DNA of 64,000 nucleotides. Origin: Collinsella sp. zg1085 (GTDB lineage: Bacteria > Actinomycetota > Coriobacteriia > Coriobacteriales > Coriobacteriaceae). A program made the position numbers and the translations under genes. The stretch lies in the NCBI RefSeq assembly GCF_018889955.1, contig NZ_CP076545.1:248001-312000 (forward strand), given 5' to 3'. The notes beneath the pieces are model-generated. The model had not been told where the DNA came from and did no database searches. It saw nothing but the letters and a program-made list of their open reading frames with translations. This document shows, in pieces, positions 45,601-54,712 of this stretch; positions within the stretch are counted from its first letter, which is position 1; the number at the start of each line of letters is the position of its first letter.

Positions 45601-48600
45601 TGGATTGCGCGTAAGTGTTTCGGTAACGTCGCTTGATAACATCGTGGCTCTTGCTAACTACTCAACCAATACACCGGTTGGACAGCCACCTATTTTGCCT
45701 GGTTCACGTCCGGCTATTCAAGCAGACGGCACCATACTGTATGCAAACTTCCCCGTAACTTGGGAAACTCCTGCAGATGATGCATTTAATGCGGCAGGAA
45801 CAGTTGTAATTCAGGGTCATGCAAACGTGTTTGGTCGCGACATGAACCTAACGGCGACCGTACGTGTACAAGAAGAAACCATCGAGCTGAGCGGAAATAT
45901 AGCTCCGGTTGCTCATTTGACGCAGTCAATTCCTGAGGGTCAAACCAGCGATGTATTAACTGCAATCAATGATGGTTCAGCAACGCTTGCTTCAAATCCT
46001 AGTGGTGGTCCTAATTCAACGTGCTGGAGTAATTACGATTATTCGCAAAAAGGAAATAGTACAGCAAGTATTACGTTTAGATACGATACACAGCAGCGCG
46101 TTGGTCAGGCAAAGGTACACTTCTTTACCGATAGCTGGTCGGCACGTTTGCCCAAGGCGGGCACAACAGTCTTTGAGGTATCTGAAGACGGAGAGCGTTG
46201 GACGCGTGTTGAAACCCGCGAGACTATTGGAACAGCTCGCAATAACGTTACGCCTTATACCTATGAGTTTGCACCAACGCTTGCTACCTATGTGCGTTTA
46301 ACCGTAACCAATAACGACCAAAACCTGGGCAATCGCAAACCTTGCACAGGCATTACGGAAGTTGAGCTTACCGGTGTTCGTGGTAGCTACCAAACTCACA
46401 CTAACGCAGACCTTGGGTCACTAACCGTAAACGGAAAAGCAGTTGACGCCTCAGCACTCGCAGCGGGTCGTTATAAGACACCAGCTATCATTGCTACGGT
46501 TGAGCCGGTTGCAGCAAACAATACGGCAGTTACCTTGCTTCCCGAACATGAGGGTGTTATCCGGATGGTGCTTGAGTCTGAAGACCATAAGACGGTACGC
46601 ACCATGGAGGTTGTGCTTGGTGAAGAGACTGAGCTTCCGGCTGATGATGACTCGCGCGATGTAGAGCTTTCTAAGATTACCGTGAGTGCTGGTAGCGAGG
46701 TTGCTGATAATCACGTAAGTGCGACTGAGGGCAAGATTACTTTTGCCTTTGACAATAATCCTCGCACGTATTGGCATAGTAGCTGGTCTCCGGCTCCATT
46801 GAGCGAGCGCTGGGTTCAGATTGCCGTTGGCGAACCGGTAACCATTGATGCCCTGCGTTATTTGGGACGTCGTGACGCAACGCCTAACGGAATGGTAACT
46901 GAGGGTTTGTTGCAATATAGCGAAGACGGGGTTACCTGGCATGATGCAGGTACTGCTCAGTGGAAGGCGCCCAATAGTGCAGGCTATAAACACGGTTGGC
47001 AGTTACTTACACTTGAGCAGCCGGTAACGGGCAGATATTTCCGGTTCCAAGGCACGCATACCTATGCAGATACAGGTAGCGATAAGTTTATGAGCGCTTC
47101 TGAGATTCGTCTCAGGAAGGTGAAAGAGCCAATTGATATTGCAACAGCACGCATTGACGGTCCAAGAAGCTTAGAGGTTGAGAAGCTGAGTGTTGAGCAT
47201 CCGGGTATGTTTGAACCGACTGCTTTGACGGTTACCTTGCCTGGTACTAATGGTACAGCCGATAAGACACTCACCTATGGTCTTGATTATGCACTGGAGT
47301 ACAGCAACAACACCGAGGCAGGCACTGCTACGGTAGTAGCACGTGGTCTTGATGCCTATGGCGGCCGTAGCTTGGAGCATACCTTTACGCTTACCCGCAC
47401 ACCTCCTACGCTGGAAGGTATCTCGGTAAGCACGCAGCCAACTAAGATGGCATATGCTATTGGTGAGAAGTTTAATCCAGCTGGTATGGTGCTTACGCTT
47501 GCTATGAGCGATGGTTCTGAGTCAACCTTGGCGTATGGTGCAGATAATGCAGCTAAGTTTAGCTTTGAACCAAGTCTTGATACTGCATTTACAACTGAGG
47601 GCGCAACTGATGTAACCGTAACCTACGGCGGCAAAACAGCAACTCTCAGTGTGATGGTTACTCGTCCTGCGCCAACCACTGCACGGATAAGCTTGATGAT
47701 TGATGACCAGCCTTTTGGAGAACCGTTTGAGGTTGAGTTGGGTAAGCCTATGCCTAAGCCCACGCAGGTTCCCACCAAAGAGGGTTATGTCTTTAAGTAT
47801 TGGGCTGTTGAGAAGATGGTATCGCGTCCATTGTTCTTTGGTTTGTTCCGCAGCGCACCTCAGCCTGAGCTGGTTGAATACGACTTTAGTCAGCCAGTTA
47901 CCGGTCCTTTGACCTTGTATGCCGTCTTTGAGCGTGCAGCGCAGCCAGACGAAGGCAATACGGGCGGCAATACGGGTACGGAGCTGCCGGGCGGCGGCAG
48001 CGCGGGTACCGAGCAACCCGGCGGTGGCAGCGCGGGTACGGAGCAGCCGGGCGGCGGCAGCACGGGTACCGAGCAGCCTGGTGGAAATGCCGGCACTGAG
48101 CAACCTGGTAGCGGCAATACGGGTACGGAGCAGCCCGGCGACAACACCGGCAGCACTCAGCCCGGCGGAAGCGAGCAACCTGGTGATAATACCGGCGGTA
48201 ATACCAGTGGTACGCAACCTGGCAGCACTGAGCAGCCAGGCGGCAGCGAGCAGCCCGGAAACACCGGAGATAATACCGAAACAGGAGCCGAAGCCGGCTC
48301 AGGCACAGGTGCTGAAACCGAACATGCGGGTACGGGTACCGGTAGCGGTAGCGGCGAACATGCTGGTAGCAATACCGATGTGAACAACGGTAGCACGCTG
48401 GGTGCCTCTGGTGCCATAGGCACTCAGGGTGGTCAGCCTAGTACCGATGTGCATGGCAGTGGCTCTCCTGCAGGTGGCTCACCTTCCGCACAAGAAGCCC
48501 CGCGCACGAATCGCGGACATGGTAAAGCAAAGAAAGCTTTGCCAGGTACCAGCGACCTAACCATAGCAGCAGTGACACTTTTGGCTGTTGCTGGTACAGG

Positions 48601-48643
48601 GTTTGGTGCATATGGCCTCAACCGTAAGCGTCGCTCACACTAA
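42644..48643 (+). CDS. Wall-anchored GH2 beta-galactosidase with Ig-like and F5/8C modules
   Basis: 1999 residues from ATG 42644 (GGGGA upstream); TTG 42623 is an in-frame alternative. Signal peptide, GH2 sugar-binding (about 70-245), Ig-like and TIM-barrel domains (about 360-650). The acid/base Glu lies in WSLGNEMTEG (about E491) and the nucleophile Glu in LIGSETAS (about E574). Bacterial Ig-like domains, two F5/8C modules (near 46000 and 46750), an InlB-type repeat, and about 180 residues of Gly-Thr-Glu-Gln-Pro-Gly repeats follow, ending in LPGTS (1966-1970), helix and RKRRSH. It resembles Streptococcus pneumoniae BgaA, which trims terminal galactose from host N-glycans. It follows the GH84 gene by 47 bases, so both may be cotranscribed. 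Confidence 0.93.
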   Translation: MKKMGQLQSHGLPHMWAQVRQRAVRSLIAATLVLAAPLGLSLAGAETAPVRSASTTQMSSAPELVRVSALNDATKRQQNFNRNWKFKLGDQSGADASNYDDSSWGIVQLPHDYSIDQDYTRSGEAESAYKPAGIGWYRKSFEVSRDFANKRVVLSFDGIYMDSTVWVNGQLLANHPYGYTPFAFDITEYLRFGEQNTIAIKVNAQIPSSRWYAGAGIGRNVDMIVTDPVHVARDGVVVTTPELATQASGAVTTVLKTTVQNDGTEAASVQVEQTVFMRGGDPAQAIAQVSTTQQLAAGARETFEARANTTSAPALWDTEHPNLYTVRTIIKKGDQVLDSYDTDFGYRFISYDSETGFKLNGKPVKIKGVCMHHDQGALGSVSTYDALHRQVRILKDMGANSIRTSHNTPARELVQICNEEGILLDLEFFDGWTVPKNSNRNDYSRFFNQAMGESKIIGSVANKTWAQFDLEQSIARDINAPSIIMWSLGNEMTEGTNGMPGLNTVQANLIRWATAADATRPVTTGDNKLKGNNTILNPAGLATADGIVGLNYAGGAHYDSTHRNHPTWKLIGSETASAINSRGIYSTYGRDNNTQQLTSYDYYAVGWGHKAAEAWYDVLMRDFVAGEYVWTGFDYLGEPTPWNGVTGGAQGRWPSPKNSYFGIIDTAGLPKDSFYLYQSQWNDHKHTLHVVPDWSNTTKRENNKVDVVVYTDAPTVKLFFTPAGSTERQELGTKTFTQKTTPTNGFSYQIYEGDGRASNAYQNLYLTWKVPYAEGTITAEAYDRDGSKIDTSSWDGIQTRSTTGVPARIELVADRSDLSANGTDLSYLTARIVDANGKVVNSANNRVSFAVEGSATLAGLDNGSSPDHQSYRDNNRAAHAGQLIAIVRATEKPGAITVRATADGLESASVTLNAASITGNAQGKQVESLFYARHYYVKTGTTLELPETIQARYTDGSVADEPVVWDEYDAAKLNEASSFDVGGTVAGLRVSVSVTSLDNIVALANYSTNTPVGQPPILPGSRPAIQADGTILYANFPVTWETPADDAFNAAGTVVIQGHANVFGRDMNLTATVRVQEETIELSGNIAPVAHLTQSIPEGQTSDVLTAINDGSATLASNPSGGPNSTCWSNYDYSQKGNSTASITFRYDTQQRVGQAKVHFFTDSWSARLPKAGTTVFEVSEDGERWTRVETRETIGTARNNVTPYTYEFAPTLATYVRLTVTNNDQNLGNRKPCTGITEVELTGVRGSYQTHTNADLGSLTVNGKAVDASALAAGRYKTPAIIATVEPVAANNTAVTLLPEHEGVIRMVLESEDHKTVRTMEVVLGEETELPADDDSRDVELSKITVSAGSEVADNHVSATEGKITFAFDNNPRTYWHSSWSPAPLSERWVQIAVGEPVTIDALRYLGRRDATPNGMVTEGLLQYSEDGVTWHDAGTAQWKAPNSAGYKHGWQLLTLEQPVTGRYFRFQGTHTYADTGSDKFMSASEIRLRKVKEPIDIATARIDGPRSLEVEKLSVEHPGMFEPTALTVTLPGTNGTADKTLTYGLDYALEYSNNTEAGTATVVARGLDAYGGRSLEHTFTLTRTPPTLEGISVSTQPTKMAYAIGEKFNPAGMVLTLAMSDGSESTLAYGADNAAKFSFEPSLDTAFTTEGATDVTVTYGGKTATLSVMVTRPAPTTARISLMIDDQPFGEPFEVELGKPMPKPTQVPTKEGYVFKYWAVEKMVSRPLFFGLFRSAPQPELVEYDFSQPVTGPLTLYAVFERAAQPDEGNTGGNTGTELPGGGSAGTEQPGGGSAGTEQPGGGSTGTEQPGGNAGTEQPGSGNTGTEQPGDNTGSTQPGGSEQPGDNTGGNTSGTQPGSTEQPGGSEQPGNTGDNTETGAEAGSGTGAETEHAGTGTGSGSGEHAGSNTDVNNGSTLGASGAIGTQGGQPSTDVHGSGSPAGGSPSAQEAPRTNRGHGKAKKALPGTSDLTIAAVTLLAVAGTGFGAYGLNRKRRSH

Positions 48644-48660
48644 GAAAAGGCGACAGAATT

Positions 48661-48737
48661 TGTTCTGTGCTGAGCGATTGTAGGCACAGAGAACACAATA
48701 AAGCAGGCTCGCATTAAGCGGGTCTGCTTTTTGTTTT
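48661..48737 (+). terminator. Double hairpin terminator after GH2 gene
   Basis: First stem TGTTCTGTGC (48661-48670) with GCACAGAGAACA (48684-48695). The second, AAAGCAG (48700) with CTGCTTT (48724-48730), runs into a T-run and is the functional terminator. Confidence 0.8.
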
Positions 48738-48775
48738 GTCAGTTTGTGTGGCGTTAAAAATATCAATACTTAGAA

Positions 48776-48800
48776 AATCTTATATGAAGAGACTTAGATT
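48776..48800. promoter_or_regulatory. Candidate HspR operator upstream of clpB
   Basis: Matches the dnaK element at 23 of 25 positions, ends AATCT/AGATT, and stands 12 bases before a TATAAA box (48812). It lies 256 bases before the clpB start. Confidence 0.6.
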
Positions 48801-48817
48801 CTGATTAGAGTTATAAA

Positions 48818-49056
48818 AAACGGCAAGAATAGCTCTCAAGAGAACAAAAGCTGTTCCGCAGGACAGCTACCAGTAGGAAGTATAGGCTGTGCGAGTGCTC
48901 TAACAAGAAGTGCGAAAGCGCATACGCAAGGCGGTATGAGCACGCGCAAAGCATACATGCGAGCGCTCGATAGATTCGCTTTCGCATGTGCACGTCTTTA
49001 CAGATGAGCGTTAACACAGTTCTTATAACCTAGGGGTGCACACAGAGGGGGAAGCT
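48818..49056 (+). other. Long clpB leader
   Basis: Between the probable -10 box and clpB lie 239 bases with no gene. AGCTGT and ACAGCT pair (about 48848-48867) around a GC-rich tip, and further downstream many GCGAAAGCGC-like and CGCATACGC words could form stems. It may simply be a structured heat-shock mRNA leader. Confidence 0.35.
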
Positions 49057-51648
49057 ATGAGAATCGATAAACTAGCTCTTACATCGCGCCAAGCTCTGCA
49101 GACTGCCATTAGTATTGCCGGAGATGCACAGGCGGCATCTGTTGAACCTATTCACTTGTTGGCAGCGCTTCTCAGTAGCGGTGAGCGTAACATCTCGGTC
49201 ATCATCGAGCACATTGGCGCTCAGCCTGAACAGTTGGCGCGTGCTACGCAGGAAGCTATTGATGCTGCGCCACGCGTTCATGGAGCACAGCTTAATTTAA
49301 GCAACGATTTAACACGCGTGCTCGACCGTGCAGAGAAGCTTGCTGCAAAAATGGACGATAGCTTTGTGGTTACTGAGCATCTGCTTATGGCGCTCGCGAA
49401 AGACAAATCAGCGGCAGGCACCATTCTTGGGCAGGCAGGTGTCACGCAGGAACGTATTGAGGCAACCTATACGGAGCTGCGTGGCAGTGACCGCGTGAGG
49501 TCTGAGGACGGACAGTTGCAGTTTGAAGCACTGGAGCAATATGGGCGCAATATCTGTGACCTTGCACGTTCAGGCAAGCTTGACCCGGTAATCGGTCGTA
49601 CCGATGAGATTCGTCGCACGATTCAGGTGTTATCACGCCGCACAAAAAATAATCCGGTGCTCATCGGTGAGCCGGGTGTTGGAAAAACAGCAATTGTTGA
49701 GGGTATTGCGCAGCGTATTGTGGCAGGCGATGTTCCCTCTACCTTGCGTGACCGCGACCTTATTGAGCTTGACATGAGTGCGCTGGTAGCAGGTGCTAAA
49801 TATCGTGGTGAGTTTGAAGACCGATTAAAGGCAGTGCTCAAAGAGGTTGAACAGGCGGCCGGTCGTGTCATCTTGTTTATTGACGAGCTTCATACCATTG
49901 TGGGGGCGGGTGCCACCGAGGGTTCAATGGACGCAGGCAATATCTTAAAACCGGCGCTTGCTCGTGGCGATTTGCATGCTATTGGCGCAACAACTCTGGA
50001 TGAATACCGCAAATACATAGAAAAAGATGCGGCACTCGCGAGGCGTTTTCAGCAGGTTTTGGTGAGTGAGCCAAGCGTTGAGGACACCGTTTCAATCTTG
50101 CGTGGGCTTAAAGAAAAATATGAGATTTTTCATGGTGTGCATATTACCGATGGTGCGCTTATAAGTGCCGTCGATTTGTCTGACCGCTATATTGCAGATC
50201 GCTTTTTGCCTGATAAAGCAATCGATTTGGTTGATGAGGCGGCAAGTCGTTTGCGTATGGAGCTCGATTCTATGCCAGTTGAGATTGACGCTTTAGAGCG
50301 CCAGCTCACGCAGATGCATATTGAAGAAGAAGCTCTCAAGAAAGAGACCGATGAGGCATCAGCCGAGCGTCTGCATGATTTGCAGCAAGAAATTGCAGAG
50401 GTGCAGGAGCGTTTGAATGTGGAAAAGGCTGCTTGGCTTAATCAAAAAAATGAAATTGACCGCTTGCAGGAGCTTAAAAGCCAGCTTGACGAGGCACGCA
50501 GTGAACTTGAGCGCGTAACGCGTGAGGGCGATTTAGGACGCGCGGGAGAGCTTCGCTATTCAGTTATCCCTGGGCTTGAGGCTGAAATTCACGTCTCAGA
50601 GGCGGAGCTTGATAAGCGCCGCGCAGCGGGTGATGAGACGCTGAATGAGCAGGTTACCTCAGATGAAGTTGCCGAGGTTGTGAGCGCATGGACAGGTGTT
50701 CCGGTATCAAAGATGATGCAAGGTGAGCTGGATAAGCTCAAAGCACTTGAAGTTGAGCTACATAAGCGTGTGATTGGTCAAGCTGAGGCTGTACATGCAG
50801 TTGTGGCGGCGGTACGGCGCTCTCGTGCGGGGCTATCTGACCCCCATAGACCGATTGGTAGTTTTTTCTTCTTAGGGCCAACAGGGGTTGGAAAAACTGA
50901 GCTTGCAAAAGCATTGGCAAACTGCCTTTTTGATGATGAACGTGCGCTGGTGCGCATTGACATGAGTGAGTACATGGAGAAGTTCAGCGTTCAGCGGCTC
51001 ATTGGTGCACCTCCGGGATATGTGGGCTACGACGAGGGCGGTCAGCTTACCGAGGCGGTGCGTCGCCGTCCGTATTCGGTTATCTTGCTTGATGAGATGG
51101 AAAAGGCGCACCCTGATGTATTTAATGTCTTACTTCAGGTGCTTGATGACGGCCGTTTGACTGACGGTCAAGGTCGTCAGGTGAGTTTCAAGAATACTAT
51201 CATTATTATGACATCTAACGTTGCATCAGATGTTATTGCTGAGCACGCGGGTGGCGATGCTGATGAGATGCGCCGTCAGGTTGAAGAGCGCATGAGTAAG
51301 AGCTTTAGACCGGAGTTCTTAAACCGCATTGACGATACGGTTATTTTCCATCCGCTGGGTATGGCTGAGATTGAGCAAATTGTTGAGATTCAGCTTGCGG
51401 ATGTTCGCGCGCGCTTAGCGAAAGAGCGTATGACACTTGAGGTAAGCCCAGCGGCTCAGCAAATGCTTGCGGTAGGTGGTCTTGACCCGGTGTTTGGTGC
51501 GCGACCGCTCAAACGCTTGATACAGCGTGAGGTTGTCGACGCTATTGCAAGTGCAATTATTGATGGCGTGGTACATGAGGGCGATGCACTGTCGCTTGAG
51601 ATTGATGCATCGGGTGGTATGAGCGTTTCACGCGTGAGTTATGCTTGA
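49057..51648 (+). CDS. clpB: ATP-dependent disaggregase ClpB
   Basis: 863 residues from ATG 49057 after GAGGGGGAAGC; a GTG at 49036 is unlikely. Hsp100 disaggregase cooperating with DnaK to rescue aggregated proteins. N-terminal Clp repeat domain (about 1-145), AAA1 with GEPGVGKT and [20 protein letters not shown], coiled-coil middle domain (about 405-525) that distinguishes ClpB from ClpA/C, AAA2 with [14 protein letters not shown], the pore loop GYVGYDEGG, and the D2-small domain ending [14 protein letters not shown]. Not in the dnaK operon but sharing its upstream element, as in other Actinobacteria. Confidence 0.98.
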   Translation: MRIDKLALTSRQALQTAISIAGDAQAASVEPIHLLAALLSSGERNISVIIEHIGAQPEQLARATQEAIDAAPRVHGAQLNLSNDLTRVLDRAEKLAAKMDDSFVVTEHLLMALAKDKSAAGTILGQAGVTQERIEATYTELRGSDRVRSEDGQLQFEALEQYGRNICDLARSGKLDPVIGRTDEIRRTIQVLSRRTKNNPVLIGEPGVGKTAIVEGIAQRIVAGDVPSTLRDRDLIELDMSALVAGAKYRGEFEDRLKAVLKEVEQAAGRVILFIDELHTIVGAGATEGSMDAGNILKPALARGDLHAIGATTLDEYRKYIEKDAALARRFQQVLVSEPSVEDTVSILRGLKEKYEIFHGVHITDGALISAVDLSDRYIADRFLPDKAIDLVDEAASRLRMELDSMPVEIDALERQLTQMHIEEEALKKETDEASAERLHDLQQEIAEVQERLNVEKAAWLNQKNEIDRLQELKSQLDEARSELERVTREGDLGRAGELRYSVIPGLEAEIHVSEAELDKRRAAGDETLNEQVTSDEVAEVVSAWTGVPVSKMMQGELDKLKALEVELHKRVIGQAEAVHAVVAAVRRSRAGLSDPHRPIGSFFFLGPTGVGKTELAKALANCLFDDERALVRIDMSEYMEKFSVQRLIGAPPGYVGYDEGGQLTEAVRRRPYSVILLDEMEKAHPDVFNVLLQVLDDGRLTDGQGRQVSFKNTIIIMTSNVASDVIAEHAGGDADEMRRQVEERMSKSFRPEFLNRIDDTVIFHPLGMAEIEQIVEIQLADVRARLAKERMTLEVSPAAQQMLAVGGLDPVFGARPLKRLIQREVVDAIASAIIDGVVHEGDALSLEIDASGGMSVSRVSYA

Positions 51649-51676
51649 GATGATGTCCAATCGGGGAAGGGTCAAT

Positions 51677-51886
51677 ATGTCTAAGGTAGGAGAGCGCGTT
51701 TCAGCGCCTGATGCAATATCACGCCAAGATGGGGTTCGTGCGCGTCAGCAGCGTAGACAGTCTAAGCAGGTACAGGTTACAGACCCGTTTATTCGTGCCG
51801 AGCATGAAGACGATGACGGCTATGACCCCTATTCAGACCGCCGCCCTGAGCCAGAGCCAATGTTTCAGCGCGACCCGTGGAGTTAG
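51677..51886 (+). CDS. Small charged protein, 69 residues
   Basis: Start chosen at ATG 51677, five bases after GGGGAAGGG; ATGs at 51641-51653 overlap the clpB end. Basic N-terminal half (RQDGVRARQQRRQSKQVQV) and acidic Pro/Asp half (EHEDDDGYDPYSDRRPEPEP). No TM or known domain. It lies 28 bases after clpB and may be cotranscribed with it. I do not recognise it; composition suggests a disordered protein. Confidence 0.6.
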   Translation: MSKVGERVSAPDAISRQDGVRARQQRRQSKQVQVTDPFIRAEHEDDDGYDPYSDRRPEPEPMFQRDPWS

Positions 51887-51982
51887 TCGGCTGAGTTGAG
51901 AGCCTGCTGAGGTACGTCGGCCTATTGCGTGAGCTTGAGCATCTGTTGTTGAGGCGCGAGGTGCGGTAGAAGTGCGCTGCTA

Positions 51983-52399
51983 CTACCACTCAAGCTCATG
52001 CAATACACGGCGGCGATACAGTGCGCCAATAAATATAACAACAACGCTCAATGCTCCAAGCACAACCAATGCAAAGCCTGCAACATTCCAGAGCAGTGTG
52101 AAAACAACTGAGCAAATAACTGCAATAAGTGTTAGTGCTACTGAGTTATTGAGTGAACGTGGCTTGTTGGCACCTTGGATACCTTCGCGTGCTAACAAGA
52201 AATGAGTAATGCCCGCAATAAGACCTGTTACTCCTGCAACCACGCGAAGCGTTTCACGCGCTAGACTCACTCCAAAAAGCTCCAAACCCTCAGGACTCAG
52301 GCTTCCTATACAACACAATACCCCTGCAATAAGCAGGGCAAGAGCAATAGGCACCTGTAGGAGACTAACAATTTTTAGAACTTTGCGGTTTTGAGACAT
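51983..52399 (-). CDS. Four-helix integral membrane protein
   Basis: 138 residues on the minus strand from ATG 52399 (TTGGAGT upstream). Four hydrophobic segments: IVSLLQVPIALALLIAGVLC, VAGVTGLIAGITHFLLA, ALTLIAVICSVVFTLLW and ALVVLGALSVVVIFIGAL, joined by short loops, then a basic C-terminus RRRVLHELEW. No family motif is recognised. It is convergent with the clpB transcript and divergent from the aminopeptidase gene. Function unknown. Confidence 0.8.
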   Translation of the reverse strand: MSQNRKVLKIVSLLQVPIALALLIAGVLCCIGSLSPEGLELFGVSLARETLRVVAGVTGLIAGITHFLLAREGIQGANKPRSLNNSVALTLIAVICSVVFTLLWNVAGFALVVLGALSVVVIFIGALYRRRVLHELEW

Positions 52400-52555
52400 A
52401 TATACTCCAATCCGATAAGTGTAATAACAATGCTTGTATACTCTCATCTTAGCAGCTTATGAGCATCGTGTCCGCACGTGCGGCGAATGTATATACCAAT
52501 AGCAGGTGGCAAGCGTACAATAATATCAAGGTTATATGAGCTGAAAGGGTTTTGC

Positions 52556-53902
52556 ATGAGTGTTTCATCTGCTGAATTACAGCGTGCACATGGTTTAATT
52601 GATTTTATTCAGGCATGTCCCAGCATGTTTCACACGGCACATACCATTTGTACCCGCTTAATTGAGGCTGGTTTTGAGCTGCTGCACGAAGGACGTCCGT
52701 GGAATATTGAACCCGGTAAACGCTATGTAGTTGTGCGTAATAACTCGTCAGTTATCGCCTTTTCTGTAGGAAAACATGTGCTTGATGACCCTCTACATAC
52801 ACATTTTCAAATTACAGCCGCGCATGGCGATTCGCCAACGTTTAAGGTCAAAGAGGTCCCCGAGCTTACCGGGGCAGGAAACGCACTCAAGCTCAATGTT
52901 GAAGCGTATGGCGGCATGATTGACTACACGTGGTTTGACAAGCCCTTGTCTTTAGCTGGGCGCGTCTTGGTACGTGTGGGCAATCGCCTTGAGCATCGGC
53001 TGCTTTCTTTTGACCGCGACCTTGCGCTTATTCCAAGTGTTGCCATTCATCTTGACCGCAAGGTCAACGATAGTTTTTCTCCTAATCGCGCTCGCGATTT
53101 GTCACCGGTGTTATCGGTGGGTGAGCTAAGTGTTGGTGCATATATGCAGCTTGTGGCTGATGCTGTTGGTGTAGCTCCAGAAGATGTGTTAGGAAGCGAC
53201 CTCTTTTTAGTGAACCGTCAGCCCGGTTGTATCTGGGGTGCTGAGCAGGAGTTTATCTCTTCGACTAAGCTTGATGATTTAATGTGTGCCTATACGGCGT
53301 TAGAAGCATTTATGCAGGTAGATAACGAGCACTCAGTAAATGTATATTGCTGCTTTGATAACGAAGAGGTCGGGTCTGAGACTAAGCAAGGCGCACTTTC
53401 AACCTTTATTGCAGACGCCATGCGCCGCGTGTGCGCAGGTCTTGGTTTAGATGATGAAGCATATCGGCAGGTAGTTGCTCGTTCTATGATGGTGAGCTGC
53501 GATAACGCACATGCAGTGCATCCCAATCGAGCAGATGTATACGACGAGACCAATCAGTGCCGCATCAATGGCGGACTGGTTATTAAAGAAGCAGCTAACC
53601 AGCATTATTGTACCGATGGTTTTAGCCGAGCAGTATTTTTGGTAATTTGTGATAGGGCAGGGGTGCCGCTTCAAAGTTTTGCAAATCGAAGCGATATGGC
53701 TGGCGGCTCAACCTTGGGCAATTTGGTAAACATGCAGATGAGCTTACATGCAATCGATGTTGGCTGTGCGCAGTGGGCTATGCACTCGGCATTTGAGACG
53801 GCAGGCGTGCGCGACGTTTCGCAGGCAATAGGGGCACTTGCAGCATTTTATGCGGCAGATTTGTACATTGATGGGGCAGATGCGGTGACATTTGGCATAT
53901 AG
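52556..53902 (+). CDS. M18-family aminopeptidase
   Basis: 448 residues from ATG 52556 (GAAAGGG upstream). Cytosolic dinuclear zinc aminopeptidase of the aspartyl aminopeptidase/DAPEB family. Zinc and catalytic residues can be seen in TAAHGDSPTFKVK (His and Asp), EEVGSETKQGA, SCDNAHAVHPNR and the C-terminal DMAGGSTLGN with a following His. Length is normal for M18. It probably trims N-terminal acidic or neutral residues from peptides taken up by this peptide-using organism. It stands alone; the tRNA-Arg gene follows 85 bases later. Confidence 0.92.
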   Translation: MSVSSAELQRAHGLIDFIQACPSMFHTAHTICTRLIEAGFELLHEGRPWNIEPGKRYVVVRNNSSVIAFSVGKHVLDDPLHTHFQITAAHGDSPTFKVKEVPELTGAGNALKLNVEAYGGMIDYTWFDKPLSLAGRVLVRVGNRLEHRLLSFDRDLALIPSVAIHLDRKVNDSFSPNRARDLSPVLSVGELSVGAYMQLVADAVGVAPEDVLGSDLFLVNRQPGCIWGAEQEFISSTKLDDLMCAYTALEAFMQVDNEHSVNVYCCFDNEEVGSETKQGALSTFIADAMRRVCAGLGLDDEAYRQVVARSMMVSCDNAHAVHPNRADVYDETNQCRINGGLVIKEAANQHYCTDGFSRAVFLVICDRAGVPLQSFANRSDMAGGSTLGNLVNMQMSLHAIDVGCAQWAMHSAFETAGVRDVSQAIGALAAFYAADLYIDGADAVTFGI

Positions 53903-53987
53903 GAGCAGAGGCACAGTTATGATTCTTACAAGGTATTAATCTTGAGGTGTGAGAGGCGGGGCTTTTTGCTACACTGTTGGGGCGTGA

Positions 53988-54063
53988 GCCCTCGTAGCTC
54001 AGGGGATAGAGCACCGCTCTCCTAAAGCGGGTGTCGTTGGTTCAAATCCAATCGAGGGCACCA
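53988..54063 (+). tRNA. tRNA-Arg (anticodon CCT), CCA encoded
   Basis: 76 bases with acceptor stem GCCCTCG/CGAGGGC, D-arm TAGCTCAGGGGATAGAGCA, anticodon stem CCGCT/AGCGG around loop CTCCTAA (anticodon CCT), T-arm TTGGTTCAAATCCAA and encoded CCA after the discriminator A. Confidence 0.97.
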
Positions 54064-54071
54064 GATATTTC

Positions 54072-54107
54072 AACAGGTCAGAGGCTATTGTCGCTGACCT
54101 GTTTTGC
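54072..54107 (+). terminator. Terminator of tRNA-Arg
   Basis: AACAGGTCAG pairs with CTGACCTGTT; TTTGCTT follows. Confidence 0.85.
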
Positions 54108-54165
54108 TTATATGCGGCTTTGGTTTTGCACAATCCTCTAGTTTGCATAATCGAACAGTCAAAAC

Positions 54166-54199
54166 AAAAGCCTGACAGCGGGGAAACTGCCAGGCTTTT
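54166..54199 (-). terminator. Terminator of thioredoxin gene
   Basis: AAAAGCCTG (54166-54174) pairs with CAGGCTTTT (54191-54199), with an inner CAG/CTG pair. On the minus strand a T-rich stretch follows, downstream of the thioredoxin stop. Confidence 0.85.
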
Positions 54200-54267
54200 G
54201 GCGCATCACTTATTGTGTGTAGCCGTGCTGCTCGCGCGATACACGCAGTGAGGTCCTCGTTTGCTGC

Positions 54268-54588
54268 TTACAGCTTGGGCTCAATCTCTGAAACAAGACG
54301 TGCCTTGGGCATAGCGCCAACTACACGGTGAGCCTCTTTACCACTTTTTAGCAGAACGAGCGTAGGAATTGACATAACGCCGTACTTCACCGCGAGGTCT
54401 TGATTCTCGTCAACGTTGCACTTAGCAACCGTGAGGCGACCGTCCATGTCGTTTGCAATCTCCTCAACAATAGGAGAAACCGTGCGGCAAGGACCACACC
54501 AAGGTGCCCAAAAATCAACGAGTACGGGCAGGTCGCTTTTCAGCAGTTCGTCAAAGTTGTCAGCAGTAACTTCTACAATGTTTGCCAT
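54268..54588 (-). CDS. trxA: Thioredoxin
   Basis: 106 residues, minus strand, GGAGGAAACAC before ATG. The redox motif WCGPC sits at about 30-34 in VLVDFWAPWCGPCRTVSPIV, with the cis-Pro segment MSIPTLVLLKSG and the buried Asp of the DFWA segment, all standard for TrxA. It reduces disulfides of cytosolic proteins such as ribonucleotide reductase and peroxiredoxins. Single gene, divergent from the unknown gene at 54713. Confidence 0.97.
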   Translation of the reverse strand: MANIVEVTADNFDELLKSDLPVLVDFWAPWCGPCRTVSPIVEEIANDMDGRLTVAKCNVDENQDLAVKYGVMSIPTLVLLKSGKEAHRVVGAMPKARLVSEIEPKL

Positions 54589-54712
54589 GTGTTTCCTCCA
54601 AGTTTAGGCTTTTGGCTAAGCATCTTTTGTAAGTTAGCAAAGCTTATACCCACCTCGCTCAGAAGTTTACATTCAGGCGTAGAATGGTGTGTATAAACAA
54701 AGGAGGCACGGC

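Noticed and set aside
48811-49017. Minus-strand 68-codon gene in the clpB leader
   Set aside because: Cys/Leu/Arg-rich shadow without a ribosome site, in a probable structured leader.
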